Of a stretch of 34,570 bases of DNA, positions 16,198-24,286 are shown one piece after another. The stretch lies in the NCBI GenBank assembly GCA_030605565.1, contig JAUWIB010000049.1, forward strand, positions 1 through 34,570, read 5' to 3'. Each line of letters begins with the position of its first letter. Within the stretch, counting starts at the first letter, position 1. The DNA comes from a bacterium (GTDB taxonomy: Bacteria > Zixibacteria > MSB-5A5 > GN15 > FEB-12). A program made the translations under genes and the position numbers. The notes beneath the pieces are model-generated. The model had not been told where the DNA came from and made no database searches. It was given only the letters and a program-made list of their open reading frames with translations.

Positions 16198-18657
16198 GTG
16201 GCTAAGAAAAAACAGTCCAGAAGACCAACTCCCAGACCGGCCCGGCGGTCGTTTGATCCTGAGAGTTCCCCCTGGTTTGCACCGGTGGCGTTCGCGGTTT
16301 TGTTTGTCGCACTTTTGGTGCTGTTCGGCGGGTTCGTTTTTTCGGACAAGATGCTCCATGGTTCCGATACCATCCAGGCCGGTGTCTACTTCCGTTCCTT
16401 TCTGGTCGACCACGTTAGTGAGCATGGGCGTGTACCACAGTGGAATCCGTACATCTTTTGCGGTATGCCGTATGTTGAGGCTTTTCACGGTGATATTTTC
16501 TATCCGCTGTCGGTGCTGAAGTTCTTCGGTTCGATTTATCGGATGCTCGGCCTCAATCTGGTGCTGCACATATTTTTGGCCGGGCTGTTCATGTACCTGA
16601 CGGCGCGGCGGTTCCGGTTGTCGAAGACGGCGGCGCTGATGTCCGGCGCATGCTACATGTTCGCAGGCTACCTGATATCGTTCGTGGCGCCCGGGCATGA
16701 CGGGAAGATATTCGTCACCACTCTTTTCCCTTTGGTCATACTATTTCTTGAGAGCGGCTTTCAGGATCGTGGGTTGCGATCCTTTTTCATGTTCTCTGTT
16801 CTCGGTCTGGTGCTCGGAGTGATCATCCTGTCGCCGCATCCGCAGATGTCGTATTTCACGTTGTGGGTGGTGGCGGCTTATGCTGCCTTCCGGATAGTGA
16901 TGATGCTCAGGGATAAAACCAGCTTGCAGGCAACGCTGCGACCGGCAGTTCTGACCGCCTACGCCGTGGTTATCGGTCTGCTGATCTCGGCTATCCAGTT
17001 CTACCCGGGGTACATCTATACCTCCGAGTTCTCGCCGCGAGCCGATTCCAAGAGCGGCTGGGAATGGGCAACCTCCTGGTCGATGCATGAAGAAGAAGCA
17101 GTGTCACTGCTAATCCCGGAATTCGCGGGCGTCTCGAGCCAAAACACCGAGACCTTTTACTGGGGCAAGAATCCTTTCAAAGACAATTCGGAAGCGGTTG
17201 GAATAGTCACGATCTTTGCCGCTCTGATTGGTTTCTTTTTCTATCGCCGTAAAGAGTCGTATTTCTTCGGCGGCCTGGCGCTGTTTGCCCTCATCTACGC
17301 GCTGGGAGCAACGACACCATTGTTCTATCTATTCTACTGGTTGATACCGAAAGTAGAATCGCTCAGGGCGCCGTCGATGATTATGTTCCTCTTTTCTTTC
17401 TCGGTAGCCTTGCTGGCGGGTATGGGTTTGCAGTGGCTGCGAGATTCGCGCAAGGACAAATCCGACGCGCGTTCGTCGACGCGGTTTACATACTTGTTAG
17501 TCGGGCTGCCTGCTCTCATGTTATTGTTGGCGCTTATCTTCGCTGTGGGCGGCAAGGGAGTGATGTCCACCTGGTGTTCGCTGTTCTTCGAAGAGGCCAG
17601 CAGTCGGCATATTACTCAGACTTTGACCAAACTGGACCTGGCCTACATGAACCTGCCCGCGATTCAGTCGGGGGCGTGGCTGGCGTTCTTGTTCACATCT
17701 ATGGCGGCGCTGTTCATCTGGCTGTACCGATCCGGCAGGGCGGGGGTTGCGGTTCTGTTGGCTCTGGTGGCTGTTGTGGCCGTTGACGGTTCTCGTTTCA
17801 ATCGCCGCTTCGTGGACACCATTGACCCCGATCAATACTGGCGGCCGAGCCCGGTTGCAGAGTTCATCGAGCAGCAGCATGACAACTACCGGGTGATGAA
17901 CTTCAGAGCATTGCCGGCAGATTTGTTACCGTTTTTCAGAATTGAGGTCGTGACCGGATATCATGGCAACCAACTACGCTGGTTCGATGAACTGTTGGGC
18001 GGGCCGGGCGCTAAGAATCAGACCAACCCGCGCCTGTTGAACCTGGCTTCGGCTGGGTACATCCTCATTCCATCCAATCAACAGTTGCCGGATGGTTATT
18101 TCGGGGACAAGCCCGTGACCGAACTGGCCTCTTTCGGGCAGGCCAGACTACTCAGGAATGAAAATGCTCTGCCGCGCGTATTCCTGGCCGATAAGTTTCG
18201 CGTTCTTGGCAACCGTAGTGAGATCTATCCACTTATTCTGGAAGGCGATGAAGACCTCAGTGAGGTCGTCTACCTGGAGAAGGAACCGTCATTGCCCCTT
18301 GTTGCGGATTCGATGCAGACCGACAGCGCCTGGATCGAGAACTTCGGCATCGACTCGGTCGTGGTCGGTCTCAACTGTACCGGCAACCGACTGTTGGTTC
18401 TTACCGACAACTTCTACGATGCCTGGCACGTGAGCGTTGACGGTCACCCGGCTGAGTTGCTGCGCGCCTACGGCACCTTTCGAGCGGTCGAGGCGCCCGC
18501 CGGCGCCGAGCGCGTTTTGTTTTGGTACCACTCCGAAAGGTATGCGACCGGCAAGACGGTGACCTGGGTGACTCTCATCTACCTGGCGTTAGTGATGGCG
18601 GGTTACGTTCTGATACGTCGGCGGCAAAGACGAAAAAAGGAAGAAGCAGCTATATGA
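16198..18657 (+). CDS. YfhO family membrane protein (GT-C-like)
   Basis: An 819-residue polytopic protein with a basic N-terminus (AKKKQSRRPTPRPARR), some twelve helices, and a C-terminal outside domain followed by a last helix (VTLIYLALVMAGYVLI). The NPYIFCGMPYVEAFHG loop after helix 1, SPHPQMSYFTLW, and the C-terminal DNFYDAWHVSVDG...AVEAPAGAERVLFWYHS pattern are those of the YfhO family. In Firmicutes YfhO is the GT-C partner of CsbB in glycosylating wall polymers (known). GTG start at 16198. Overlaps the DPM1-like gene by ATGA at 18654. Confidence 0.85.
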   Translation: MAKKKQSRRPTPRPARRSFDPESSPWFAPVAFAVLFVALLVLFGGFVFSDKMLHGSDTIQAGVYFRSFLVDHVSEHGRVPQWNPYIFCGMPYVEAFHGDIFYPLSVLKFFGSIYRMLGLNLVLHIFLAGLFMYLTARRFRLSKTAALMSGACYMFAGYLISFVAPGHDGKIFVTTLFPLVILFLESGFQDRGLRSFFMFSVLGLVLGVIILSPHPQMSYFTLWVVAAYAAFRIVMMLRDKTSLQATLRPAVLTAYAVVIGLLISAIQFYPGYIYTSEFSPRADSKSGWEWATSWSMHEEEAVSLLIPEFAGVSSQNTETFYWGKNPFKDNSEAVGIVTIFAALIGFFFYRRKESYFFGGLALFALIYALGATTPLFYLFYWLIPKVESLRAPSMIMFLFSFSVALLAGMGLQWLRDSRKDKSDARSSTRFTYLLVGLPALMLLLALIFAVGGKGVMSTWCSLFFEEASSRHITQTLTKLDLAYMNLPAIQSGAWLAFLFTSMAALFIWLYRSGRAGVAVLLALVAVVAVDGSRFNRRFVDTIDPDQYWRPSPVAEFIEQQHDNYRVMNFRALPADLLPFFRIEVVTGYHGNQLRWFDELLGGPGAKNQTNPRLLNLASAGYILIPSNQQLPDGYFGDKPVTELASFGQARLLRNENALPRVFLADKFRVLGNRSEIYPLILEGDEDLSEVVYLEKEPSLPLVADSMQTDSAWIENFGIDSVVVGLNCTGNRLLVLTDNFYDAWHVSVDGHPAELLRAYGTFRAVEAPAGAERVLFWYHSERYATGKTVTWVTLIYLALVMAGYVLIRRRQRRKKEEAAI

Positions 18658-19382
18658 GTCCTACCCAGCGCGCTCTGATCATATTTCCTACATATAACGA
18701 ACGCGACAACATCGAGAAGATAGTCCACGCGGTCCTGCCGCTGGATCCGCGAATTCACGTGCTGGTAGTGGATGATAGTTCGCCCGACGGCACCGGCGAG
18801 ATCGTCGACCGTCTGGCCGCCTCCGAGTCAAAGGTGAATGTTTTGCACCGCGTAAAGAAAGAGGGGTTGGGGCGGGCTTATCTGGCCGGTTTCAAGTGGG
18901 CTATAGAGCGGGAGTATGACTACATATTTGAGATGGATGCCGACTTCTCGCACGGGCCGGAGTACATCAAGGACTTCCTCAGAGAGATTCGGGAATATGA
19001 TCTGGTCCTTGGCTCGCGTTACATTTGCGGTGTCAACGTCATCAACTGGCCGATGTCCCGGTTGCTCTTATCCTACTGTGCCAATGTTTACACTCGTATT
19101 ATCACCGGGATGCCTTTGCGCGACGCCACCGGTGGGTTCAAATGTTTTCGTCGTAGAGTCCTTGAGGCGATAGATCTGGACGCCGTGCAATCGTCGGGCT
19201 ACAGTTTTCAAATAGAGATGTCCATGCGCGCCTGGAAGAAGGGGTTTCGCATCAAAGAGATCCCGATCACTTTCGTTGATCGAACCGCCGGTGAGTCCAA
19301 GATGTCAAAGAAGATCATGCGCGAAGCTATCTGGATGGTCTGGTTGTTGAGGCTCAAGTCGATCTTTGGCAAACTTGGCTAA
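18654..19382 (+). CDS. DPM1-like polyprenol monophosphomannose synthase
   Basis: Cytoplasmic GT2 of 242 residues that transfers a sugar, typically mannose from GDP-mannose, to polyprenyl phosphate. Motifs: IIFPTYNERDNIEKIV (9-24), LVVDDSSPDGTGEIVDRL (37-54), the DxD in FEMDADFSHGPEYI (92-105), and DATGGFKCFRRRVLE. Unlike the GT2 at 14227 it has no membrane helices. The start at 18654 is set by the ATGA overlap with YfhO and an upstream AAGGAAGAAG. Makes donor lipid for GT-C enzymes such as those at 12123 and 16198 (inference). Confidence 0.92.
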   Translation: MSPTQRALIIFPTYNERDNIEKIVHAVLPLDPRIHVLVVDDSSPDGTGEIVDRLAASESKVNVLHRVKKEGLGRAYLAGFKWAIEREYDYIFEMDADFSHGPEYIKDFLREIREYDLVLGSRYICGVNVINWPMSRLLLSYCANVYTRIITGMPLRDATGGFKCFRRRVLEAIDLDAVQSSGYSFQIEMSMRAWKKGFRIKEIPITFVDRTAGESKMSKKIMREAIWMVWLLRLKSIFGKLG

Positions 19383-19397
19383 AACAAGACGCCTATT

Positions 19398-20255
19398 TTG
19401 GTCAAGAACAAAGTCTCCATCGTCATCGTAACTCACAACTCGCAGGCGACCCTGGAGCGGTGTCTGACGAGTCTCCATGGGAGTCTTGCGAATGTCGACC
19501 ACGAATTAGTGGTGGTCGATAACGCCTCCTCTGACGACTCCGGCAAGATCGTGAAGCAGCAGTATCCCAATGCTACCATAGTGGCCAACGAGAAAAACCG
19601 TGGGTTTGCCGCCGCCTGCAATCAAGGAGTGCAAGAGACCGAGGGCGAGTTTTTGCTGTTTGTGAATCCGGATGTTCAGATGGATCCGGGGTCGGTCCAA
19701 AGCATGATGGCGCTGATACGCACCGATCACAAAGCAGGCGCCATTACGCCGCGGATGCGCAACCTTGACGGAAGCTTTCAACCTACCTGTCGCCGACTGC
19801 CGACCATTTACAATCTGGTGTTTTCGCGCGGTTCGATTCTTTCGCGACTGATCGGCGCAAGTCATATCTACACCCTGCCGGATTATGCCGAGATCAAGGC
19901 TGTTGAAGCGGTCGCGGCCACCGTGCTGTTGATCCGACGTTCGCTCTTTGTCAGGATGAAGGGTTTTGACGAACGGTTCTTCATGTACATGGAAGATACC
20001 GAACTCTGCTACCGTCTCCGGGCCATGGGTTATCGCAACTACTTCGTGCCGACCGCGGGTGCGGTTCACGATTGGGGATACGGCAGTGACGCCGGACGGC
20101 TCAGACGTATCTGGCGCCATCACTTCTCGGTATGGAAGTACTTTCTCAAGCATCTGCCCAACGGGTTCTCCCTGCTGATCCTGCCGGTCTTCCTGACTCT
20201 GAACATGTTGCTGTCAATCATTACACCGCCTTATAGCAGGTCGGGGAGGCGTTGA
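19398..20255 (+). CDS. GT2 glycosyltransferase, rhamnosyltransferase-like
   Basis: A 285-residue GT2 enzyme of the WbbL/RfbF-like type: VSIVIVTHNSQATLERCL at the N-terminus, VVVDNASSDDSG, the nucleotide-binding NKNRGFAAACNQG-like stretch (EKNRGFAAACNQG), and NPDV in place of a DxD, which is usual in rhamnosyltransferase-like members. FDERFFMYMEDTELCYRL is the conserved acceptor-side block. The TTG at 19398 is the only start near the N-terminal strand and lacks a clear ribosome site. Ends with a hydrophobic helix (FSLLILPVFLTLNMLLSII), so membrane-associated. Donor sugar not readable. Confidence 0.9.
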   Translation: MVKNKVSIVIVTHNSQATLERCLTSLHGSLANVDHELVVVDNASSDDSGKIVKQQYPNATIVANEKNRGFAAACNQGVQETEGEFLLFVNPDVQMDPGSVQSMMALIRTDHKAGAITPRMRNLDGSFQPTCRRLPTIYNLVFSRGSILSRLIGASHIYTLPDYAEIKAVEAVAATVLLIRRSLFVRMKGFDERFFMYMEDTELCYRLRAMGYRNYFVPTAGAVHDWGYGSDAGRLRRIWRHHFSVWKYFLKHLPNGFSLLILPVFLTLNMLLSIITPPYSRSGRR

Positions 20256-20258
20256 CCG

Positions 20259-21311
20259 ATGCCGACTGAGATGATCCTGGTTATCGGCCTTTGTTCGCTG
20301 TCCTCCGCTGCGATCAGCCTGCCCCTGCTCATCTGGTGGGGCCATAGGTTTGGGCTTCTTGACCAGCCGGGACGACACAAACGCCACAAGCGACCGGTGC
20401 CGTACCTGGGCGGCGTGGCTCTTTTCGTATCGGTATGGAGTTCGCTCATTGTCTCCACGCTTTTGTATCCTGAATGGTATGGGGACAACACGTCGGCGCT
20501 CTTCTATGTGTTTTTGGGAGCGCTGGTAATTGCCCTGATCGGACTTGCCGATGATCTGTCGCCGCTGTCGGCCCGTGTGAAGCTGACAGCGCAGATTGCG
20601 GTGGGTTTGCTGCTGTATCTGTCCGGCTTGCGAGTGGAACTCTTGAGTACCCCGTTTGGCAGTATCGATATCGGTATGGCGTCTTTGGGCATAACCGTGC
20701 TCTGGGTGGTGGTGCTGACCAACGCCATTAACCTGATTGACGGGCTCGACGGTCTGGCCGGGGGAGTGTCGTTGATCGCCGCGGCAACCCTAATGGTGCT
20801 GGGACATCTGATGAGTGTCGGCTGGGCGGTTGTGTTTATGGTTGGGATAATCGGTTTTCTCGTTCCATTTCTATTTTTCAATCGTTACCCGGCCAGGATC
20901 TTTCTGGGTGACTCGGGGTCCATGCAACTGGGTTATTATTTTGCGGTTTTTTCGCTTTTGGCGCCGCTCAAGTCCTTCACGGCCTCAGCCCTATATCTGC
21001 CGCTATTGGCCCTGGGCGTACCGATTCTCGAAACGGTATCTTCTTTTGTGCGTCGGGCCGTCACTGGGCGCAACGTAATGCAGGCGGATCGTCGTCACCT
21101 GTTTCATTTTCTGTCGTTGGCCGGATTGTCACAACGGGGCGTGGTTCTGGTGTTCTACCTGATGGGGATCGTTTTCTCTTTGTTCGCACTGGCCATGTTT
21201 CTGTGGAACCGGTTGATAGTGCTGTCTGTTTTGGCCGTTTTTATGGTTGTAATTCTGACGGCGTTCTTTATTTTAGTAACCGGTGTAGCCTCGCGTCGGC
21301 GTCGCAAATGA
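20259..21311 (+). CDS. WecA/TagO-like undecaprenyl-phosphate sugar-1-phosphate transferase
   Basis: Integral membrane GT4-family (MraY/WecA superfamily) enzyme that begins glycan assembly by moving a sugar-1-phosphate from a UDP-sugar to undecaprenyl phosphate. Key motifs: LADDLSPLSARVKL (D98-D99), NLIDGLDGLAGG (D161 and D164), IFLGDSGSMQLGY, and the cytosolic His motif QADRRHLFHFLS. Ten to eleven helices in 350 residues match the family. Starts four bases after the GT2 gene. It closes the glycan cluster and is the natural first enzyme of the pathway. GlcNAc-1-P is the commonest substrate but not proven. Confidence 0.92.
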   Translation: MPTEMILVIGLCSLSSAAISLPLLIWWGHRFGLLDQPGRHKRHKRPVPYLGGVALFVSVWSSLIVSTLLYPEWYGDNTSALFYVFLGALVIALIGLADDLSPLSARVKLTAQIAVGLLLYLSGLRVELLSTPFGSIDIGMASLGITVLWVVVLTNAINLIDGLDGLAGGVSLIAAATLMVLGHLMSVGWAVVFMVGIIGFLVPFLFFNRYPARIFLGDSGSMQLGYYFAVFSLLAPLKSFTASALYLPLLALGVPILETVSSFVRRAVTGRNVMQADRRHLFHFLSLAGLSQRGVVLVFYLMGIVFSLFALAMFLWNRLIVLSVLAVFMVVILTAFFILVTGVASRRRRK

Positions 21312-21361
21312 CGGTCGGCGGCAGAAACCATCGAGCCTGATAAGACTTAGATCGGAATGGC

Positions 21362-22324
21362 ATGGTCGACAGACCTTATTTGGAATTTGAACGACCGTTG
21401 GTCGAGTTGGAGAAGAAAATCTCCGACATGAAAGATTTCTCCGTCGGAGAGAGCATCGAACTGGACAGTGAGATTGCCTCCCTGGAAAAAAAACTGGCTC
21501 GACTTCGCAAGGACATCTACTCCCGGCTGACGCGATGGCAAAATGTACAGTTGTCTCGCCATCCCAAACGTCCCTATATGCTTGATTATGTCAAGATGAT
21601 CACCACCGATTTCGTGGAACTTCACGGCGATCGCTGTTTCGCCGACGATCAGGCGATGATCGGTGGGTTCGCCAAAATCGACAACCAGCCGGTACTGGTG
21701 ATTGGTCAGCAAAAAGGTCGCAATACCAAACAGAAACTGGCCCGCAATTTCGGCATGGCTCATCCGGAAGGGTATCGCAAGGCACTCCGGCTGTTCAAAC
21801 TGGCCGAGAAATTTGAGATCCCAATCATCGTACTGATCGATACACCGGGAGCGTACCCGGGGATCGGCGCCGAGGAGCGTGGTCAGGCCGAGGCGATTGC
21901 CCACAATATCAGAGAGATGGCCCGACTGCGAGTGCCGATTGTGGTGGTTATTATCGGCGAGGGTGCATCCGGAGGCGCGCTCGGTATCGGTGTCGGCGAC
22001 GTCGTCATGATACTTGAGTACGCCTGGTACTCCGTTATTTCGCCGGAGGGCTGCGCCGCGATTCTATGGCGTGACGCCGCCAAAGCACCGGAGGCGGCCG
22101 AGGCGCTCAGGGTGACATCGGATGATTTGATAAAGCTGAAAGTGGTCGACAAGGTGATCAGTGAGCCGGAGGGTGGTGCTCATCGAGATCCAACCGCGAC
22201 TGCCCGGTTAGTGAAGAAAGAAATACTGGCTGCTCTGAAGGAGTTGCAGACCAAACCGATCGAGCAACTTCTGCAGGACAGACTGGCCAAATACCGAAGT
22301 ATCGGTGAGTTTGAGGAACGCTGA
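21362..22324 (+). CDS. accA: Acetyl-CoA carboxylase carboxyltransferase subunit alpha
   Basis: AccA pairs with AccD to move carboxyl from biotin to acetyl-CoA, giving malonyl-CoA for fatty acid synthesis. The 320-residue length, N-terminal coiled region LEFERPLVELEKKISDMK, RHPKRPYMLDYVK, and the crotonase-fold oxyanion segments LIDTPGAYPGIGAEERGQ and GEGASGGALGIGVGD identify it without doubt. accD is not in the window, common in genomes where the two are apart. Start at ATG 21362; the native ribosome site is weak (GGAATGG). Confidence 0.97.
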   Translation: MVDRPYLEFERPLVELEKKISDMKDFSVGESIELDSEIASLEKKLARLRKDIYSRLTRWQNVQLSRHPKRPYMLDYVKMITTDFVELHGDRCFADDQAMIGGFAKIDNQPVLVIGQQKGRNTKQKLARNFGMAHPEGYRKALRLFKLAEKFEIPIIVLIDTPGAYPGIGAEERGQAEAIAHNIREMARLRVPIVVVIIGEGASGGALGIGVGDVVMILEYAWYSVISPEGCAAILWRDAAKAPEAAEALRVTSDDLIKLKVVDKVISEPEGGAHRDPTATARLVKKEILAALKELQTKPIEQLLQDRLAKYRSIGEFEER

Positions 22325-22336
22325 GGAAACAAGTCA

Positions 22337-22507
22337 ATGACGCTGTCGAATCAATTGTTGGAGAAACTGGTTTGTCCGAAGTGCAAGGGGAAACTGAGCT
22401 ACCAGGAAGATGAGAATCGTCTGGTCTGCGAGAACTGCCGGCTCGCTTACCGAATCACCGACGACATACCGGTGCTGCTGATGGACGAAGCAGAGAAAAT
22501 CGATTAG
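22337..22507 (+). CDS. Trm112-like small zinc protein (YcaR/UPF0434-like)
   Basis: A 56-residue protein in the 190-base gap after accA. It begins MTLSNQLLEKLVCPKCKGKL and carries two CxxC pairs, C13-C16 and C31-C34, followed by LAYRITDDIPVLLMDEA. The order CPxCxG, CxxC, Y-x-I-xDDIPV(L/M)L is diagnostic of the bacterial Trm112/UPF0434 family. In eukaryotes and archaea Trm112 activates methyltransferases; the bacterial role is less clear. GAGGAAAC lies just upstream (22323-22330). Lies 12 bases after accA and 10 before the EIIA gene. Confidence 0.88.
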   Translation: MTLSNQLLEKLVCPKCKGKLSYQEDENRLVCENCRLAYRITDDIPVLLMDEAEKID

Positions 22508-22517
22508 GGAATAATAC

Positions 22518-22970
22518 ATGAAGCTATCTAAATTCTGCGACGAGACACTGGTGCAATTCGACCTGAAGGCTACCGACAAGACTGGTGTGATCGAAGAGTT
22601 GGTTGATCTTGTTGCCCGTTCCAATATGGTCAAAGATCGGGATCAACTCCTACAGGATATCAAGGAGCGGGAAAACCTGGTCACAACCGGGGTTGGGTAT
22701 GGGGTGGCTTTTCCGCACGCGAAAACCAGATCGGTCAAGGGGATCGTGATTGCTTTCGGACGAAGCAGCGCTGGTGTGGACTTCGACGCCATGGATCACA
22801 AGGCAGTACATCTCTTTTTTCTGATCGCCGCTCCTGAGGACGCTATCGGTGCGCACCTGAATGTGATGGCGCGTCTGTCTTATCTGATGAAACCGGAGGA
22901 GAACCGCAAGAAACTGCTTGAGGCCGCTTCGCCCGGAGATGTGCTGGCTCTAATTGATGTCGTCGAGTAA
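22518..22970 (+). CDS. PTS EIIA domain protein, PtsN-like
   Basis: A single EIIA (fructose/nitrogen type) domain of 150 residues. The phosphorylatable histidine is H67 in GYGVAFPHAKTRSVKG, with KERENLVTTGVG before it and LFFLIAAPEDAIGAHLNVMA after, all family signatures. No sugar permease, EI or HPr is nearby, so a regulatory PtsN-like role fits better than transport. Lies between the Trm112-like gene and mreC, close enough to share a transcript with the shape genes. Confidence 0.88.
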   Translation: MKLSKFCDETLVQFDLKATDKTGVIEELVDLVARSNMVKDRDQLLQDIKERENLVTTGVGYGVAFPHAKTRSVKGIVIAFGRSSAGVDFDAMDHKAVHLFFLIAAPEDAIGAHLNVMARLSYLMKPEENRKKLLEAASPGDVLALIDVVE

Positions 22971-22987
22971 TCAGGGTCTCGTTCTGA

Positions 22988-23794
22988 GTGGCGTTTGCCA
23001 TGTTGAACAGGAAATCCGGTCTTTCTTATAAGAGTTGGCGGATTGTTCATCTCGCTGTAATTCTCATTTTCGTAGCTGCCCTGATACTTGAGTTGCCGAA
23101 TGTCAATCAACTGATCGGCGGCGCGATCATTGACACGGCCTACTCTCCCTTTTCCAAAATCCGATGGACAGTCCGTGATCTGATCGGCACCAATGAAGAG
23201 AATCGATTACTTCGAGACTCGCTGGCCGAGGCATCCTTGAGAGTCGTGGCTTTGGAGGAAGCTGAGCGGGAGAACTTCAGGTTACGGTCGATCCTTGGGT
23301 TTGAACCACCACCCGGGTATCGTCTGCTGCCGGCCCGGGTCATCTCAGTGACCGGAGAACCGCTACCGGTGTCCGCCGCCATTAACATGGGAATCAAGGA
23401 TTCCGTGCAGGTCAATCATCCGGTCATCAATCAGGTGGGTTTGGTAGGGCGGGTGCAGGAGGTGATGCCGGGATACGCCAAAGTACAGTTGTTGACCGAT
23501 CCTCTCAATCGTGTCGCCGGCCGGGTGGCGACCAGCCGCGAGATGGGCATCGTGCGCTACTTACCGTCGGAAGGTATGATTCTGGACGATTTCCCCAATC
23601 AGGGCGCCATCCAGGCAGGTGATACTATTTTGTCGTCGGGGCTGGGGGGCATCTACCCGCCGGGCCTGAGAGTTGGCATTGTATCGAATGTTCGGCGGCC
23701 GGAAAACAAGCCGTACTCGCTGATCAACCTTGAGCCGGCGGTCAGCTTTCGGACCATCGAGGAACTCTTCATTCTGATGCCGGAGGGTCTATGA
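22988..23794 (+). CDS. mreC: Rod shape-determining protein MreC
   Basis: Elongasome scaffold: one membrane helix (about 20-40, RIVHLAVILIFVAALILEL), a coiled coil (70-105, LLRDSLAEASLRVVALEEAE), then the beta-rich periplasmic domain with LPARVISVTGEPL, NQVGLVGRVQEV, LLTDPLNRV and SSGLGGIYPPGLRVG. The 268-residue length is normal. GTG 22988 or ATG 23000 could be the start; GAGTGG at 22986-22991 is better placed for the latter. Overlaps mreD by ATGA at 23791. mreB is not in the window. Confidence 0.95.
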   Translation: MAFAMLNRKSGLSYKSWRIVHLAVILIFVAALILELPNVNQLIGGAIIDTAYSPFSKIRWTVRDLIGTNEENRLLRDSLAEASLRVVALEEAERENFRLRSILGFEPPPGYRLLPARVISVTGEPLPVSAAINMGIKDSVQVNHPVINQVGLVGRVQEVMPGYAKVQLLTDPLNRVAGRVATSREMGIVRYLPSEGMILDDFPNQGAIQAGDTILSSGLGGIYPPGLRVGIVSNVRRPENKPYSLINLEPAVSFRTIEELFILMPEGL

Positions 23795-24279
23795 CGCGGG
23801 TGATCCCATTCATACTCTATCTTTTGTTGATCGCCCTGCACGGGGTGATGCTAAGGGGCATCACGACAGTCTTTACGGCTGAGATCAATCTGGCCGCCCT
23901 CATCGCGCTGATGGTGGCTGTCTACAAACCGGAGTTAGTGGCGACTTGGTTCGGCTTTGCCGCCGGTCTGGTGCTGGCTGCCGGGATGCCGGATCTCATC
24001 GGATGGCACGCGCTGTGGCTGGCGGGGCTGGGACTTCTCGCCTATCACACTCGCGAAAAGCTCAACCTCGACTCTCTATTTGCCAAGCTGCTGCTGATAC
24101 TGGGCGGCATACTCGTTCACAATATTCTGGTGCTGATTACCTTTGGAGCAGAAGATTTTTGGTTTCTTCTGGTGACCGCCGCGCTGCCGGGCGCTGTTTA
24201 CACTACTCTGATAGGGTGGCTTTTCTTTCTGGTCAAAGAAGGTCGCATCACCTGGACCAGAATTAAAGCTCTCTTCTGA
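23791..24279 (+). CDS. mreD: Rod shape-determining protein MreD
   Basis: Small membrane protein of 162 residues with five to six helices (VIPFILYLLLIALHGVML, LAALIALMVAVYKPELVATW, LLLILGGILVHNILVLITFG). MreD proteins diverge strongly and are recognised mostly by size, helix pattern and their place between mreC and the PBP2 gene, all met here. Its ATG overlaps the mreC stop, and it ends eight bases before mrdA. Confidence 0.9.
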   Translation: MTRVIPFILYLLLIALHGVMLRGITTVFTAEINLAALIALMVAVYKPELVATWFGFAAGLVLAAGMPDLIGWHALWLAGLGLLAYHTREKLNLDSLFAKLLLILGGILVHNILVLITFGAEDFWFLLVTAALPGAVYTTLIGWLFFLVKEGRITWTRIKALF

Positions 24280-24286
24280 CAATCGA

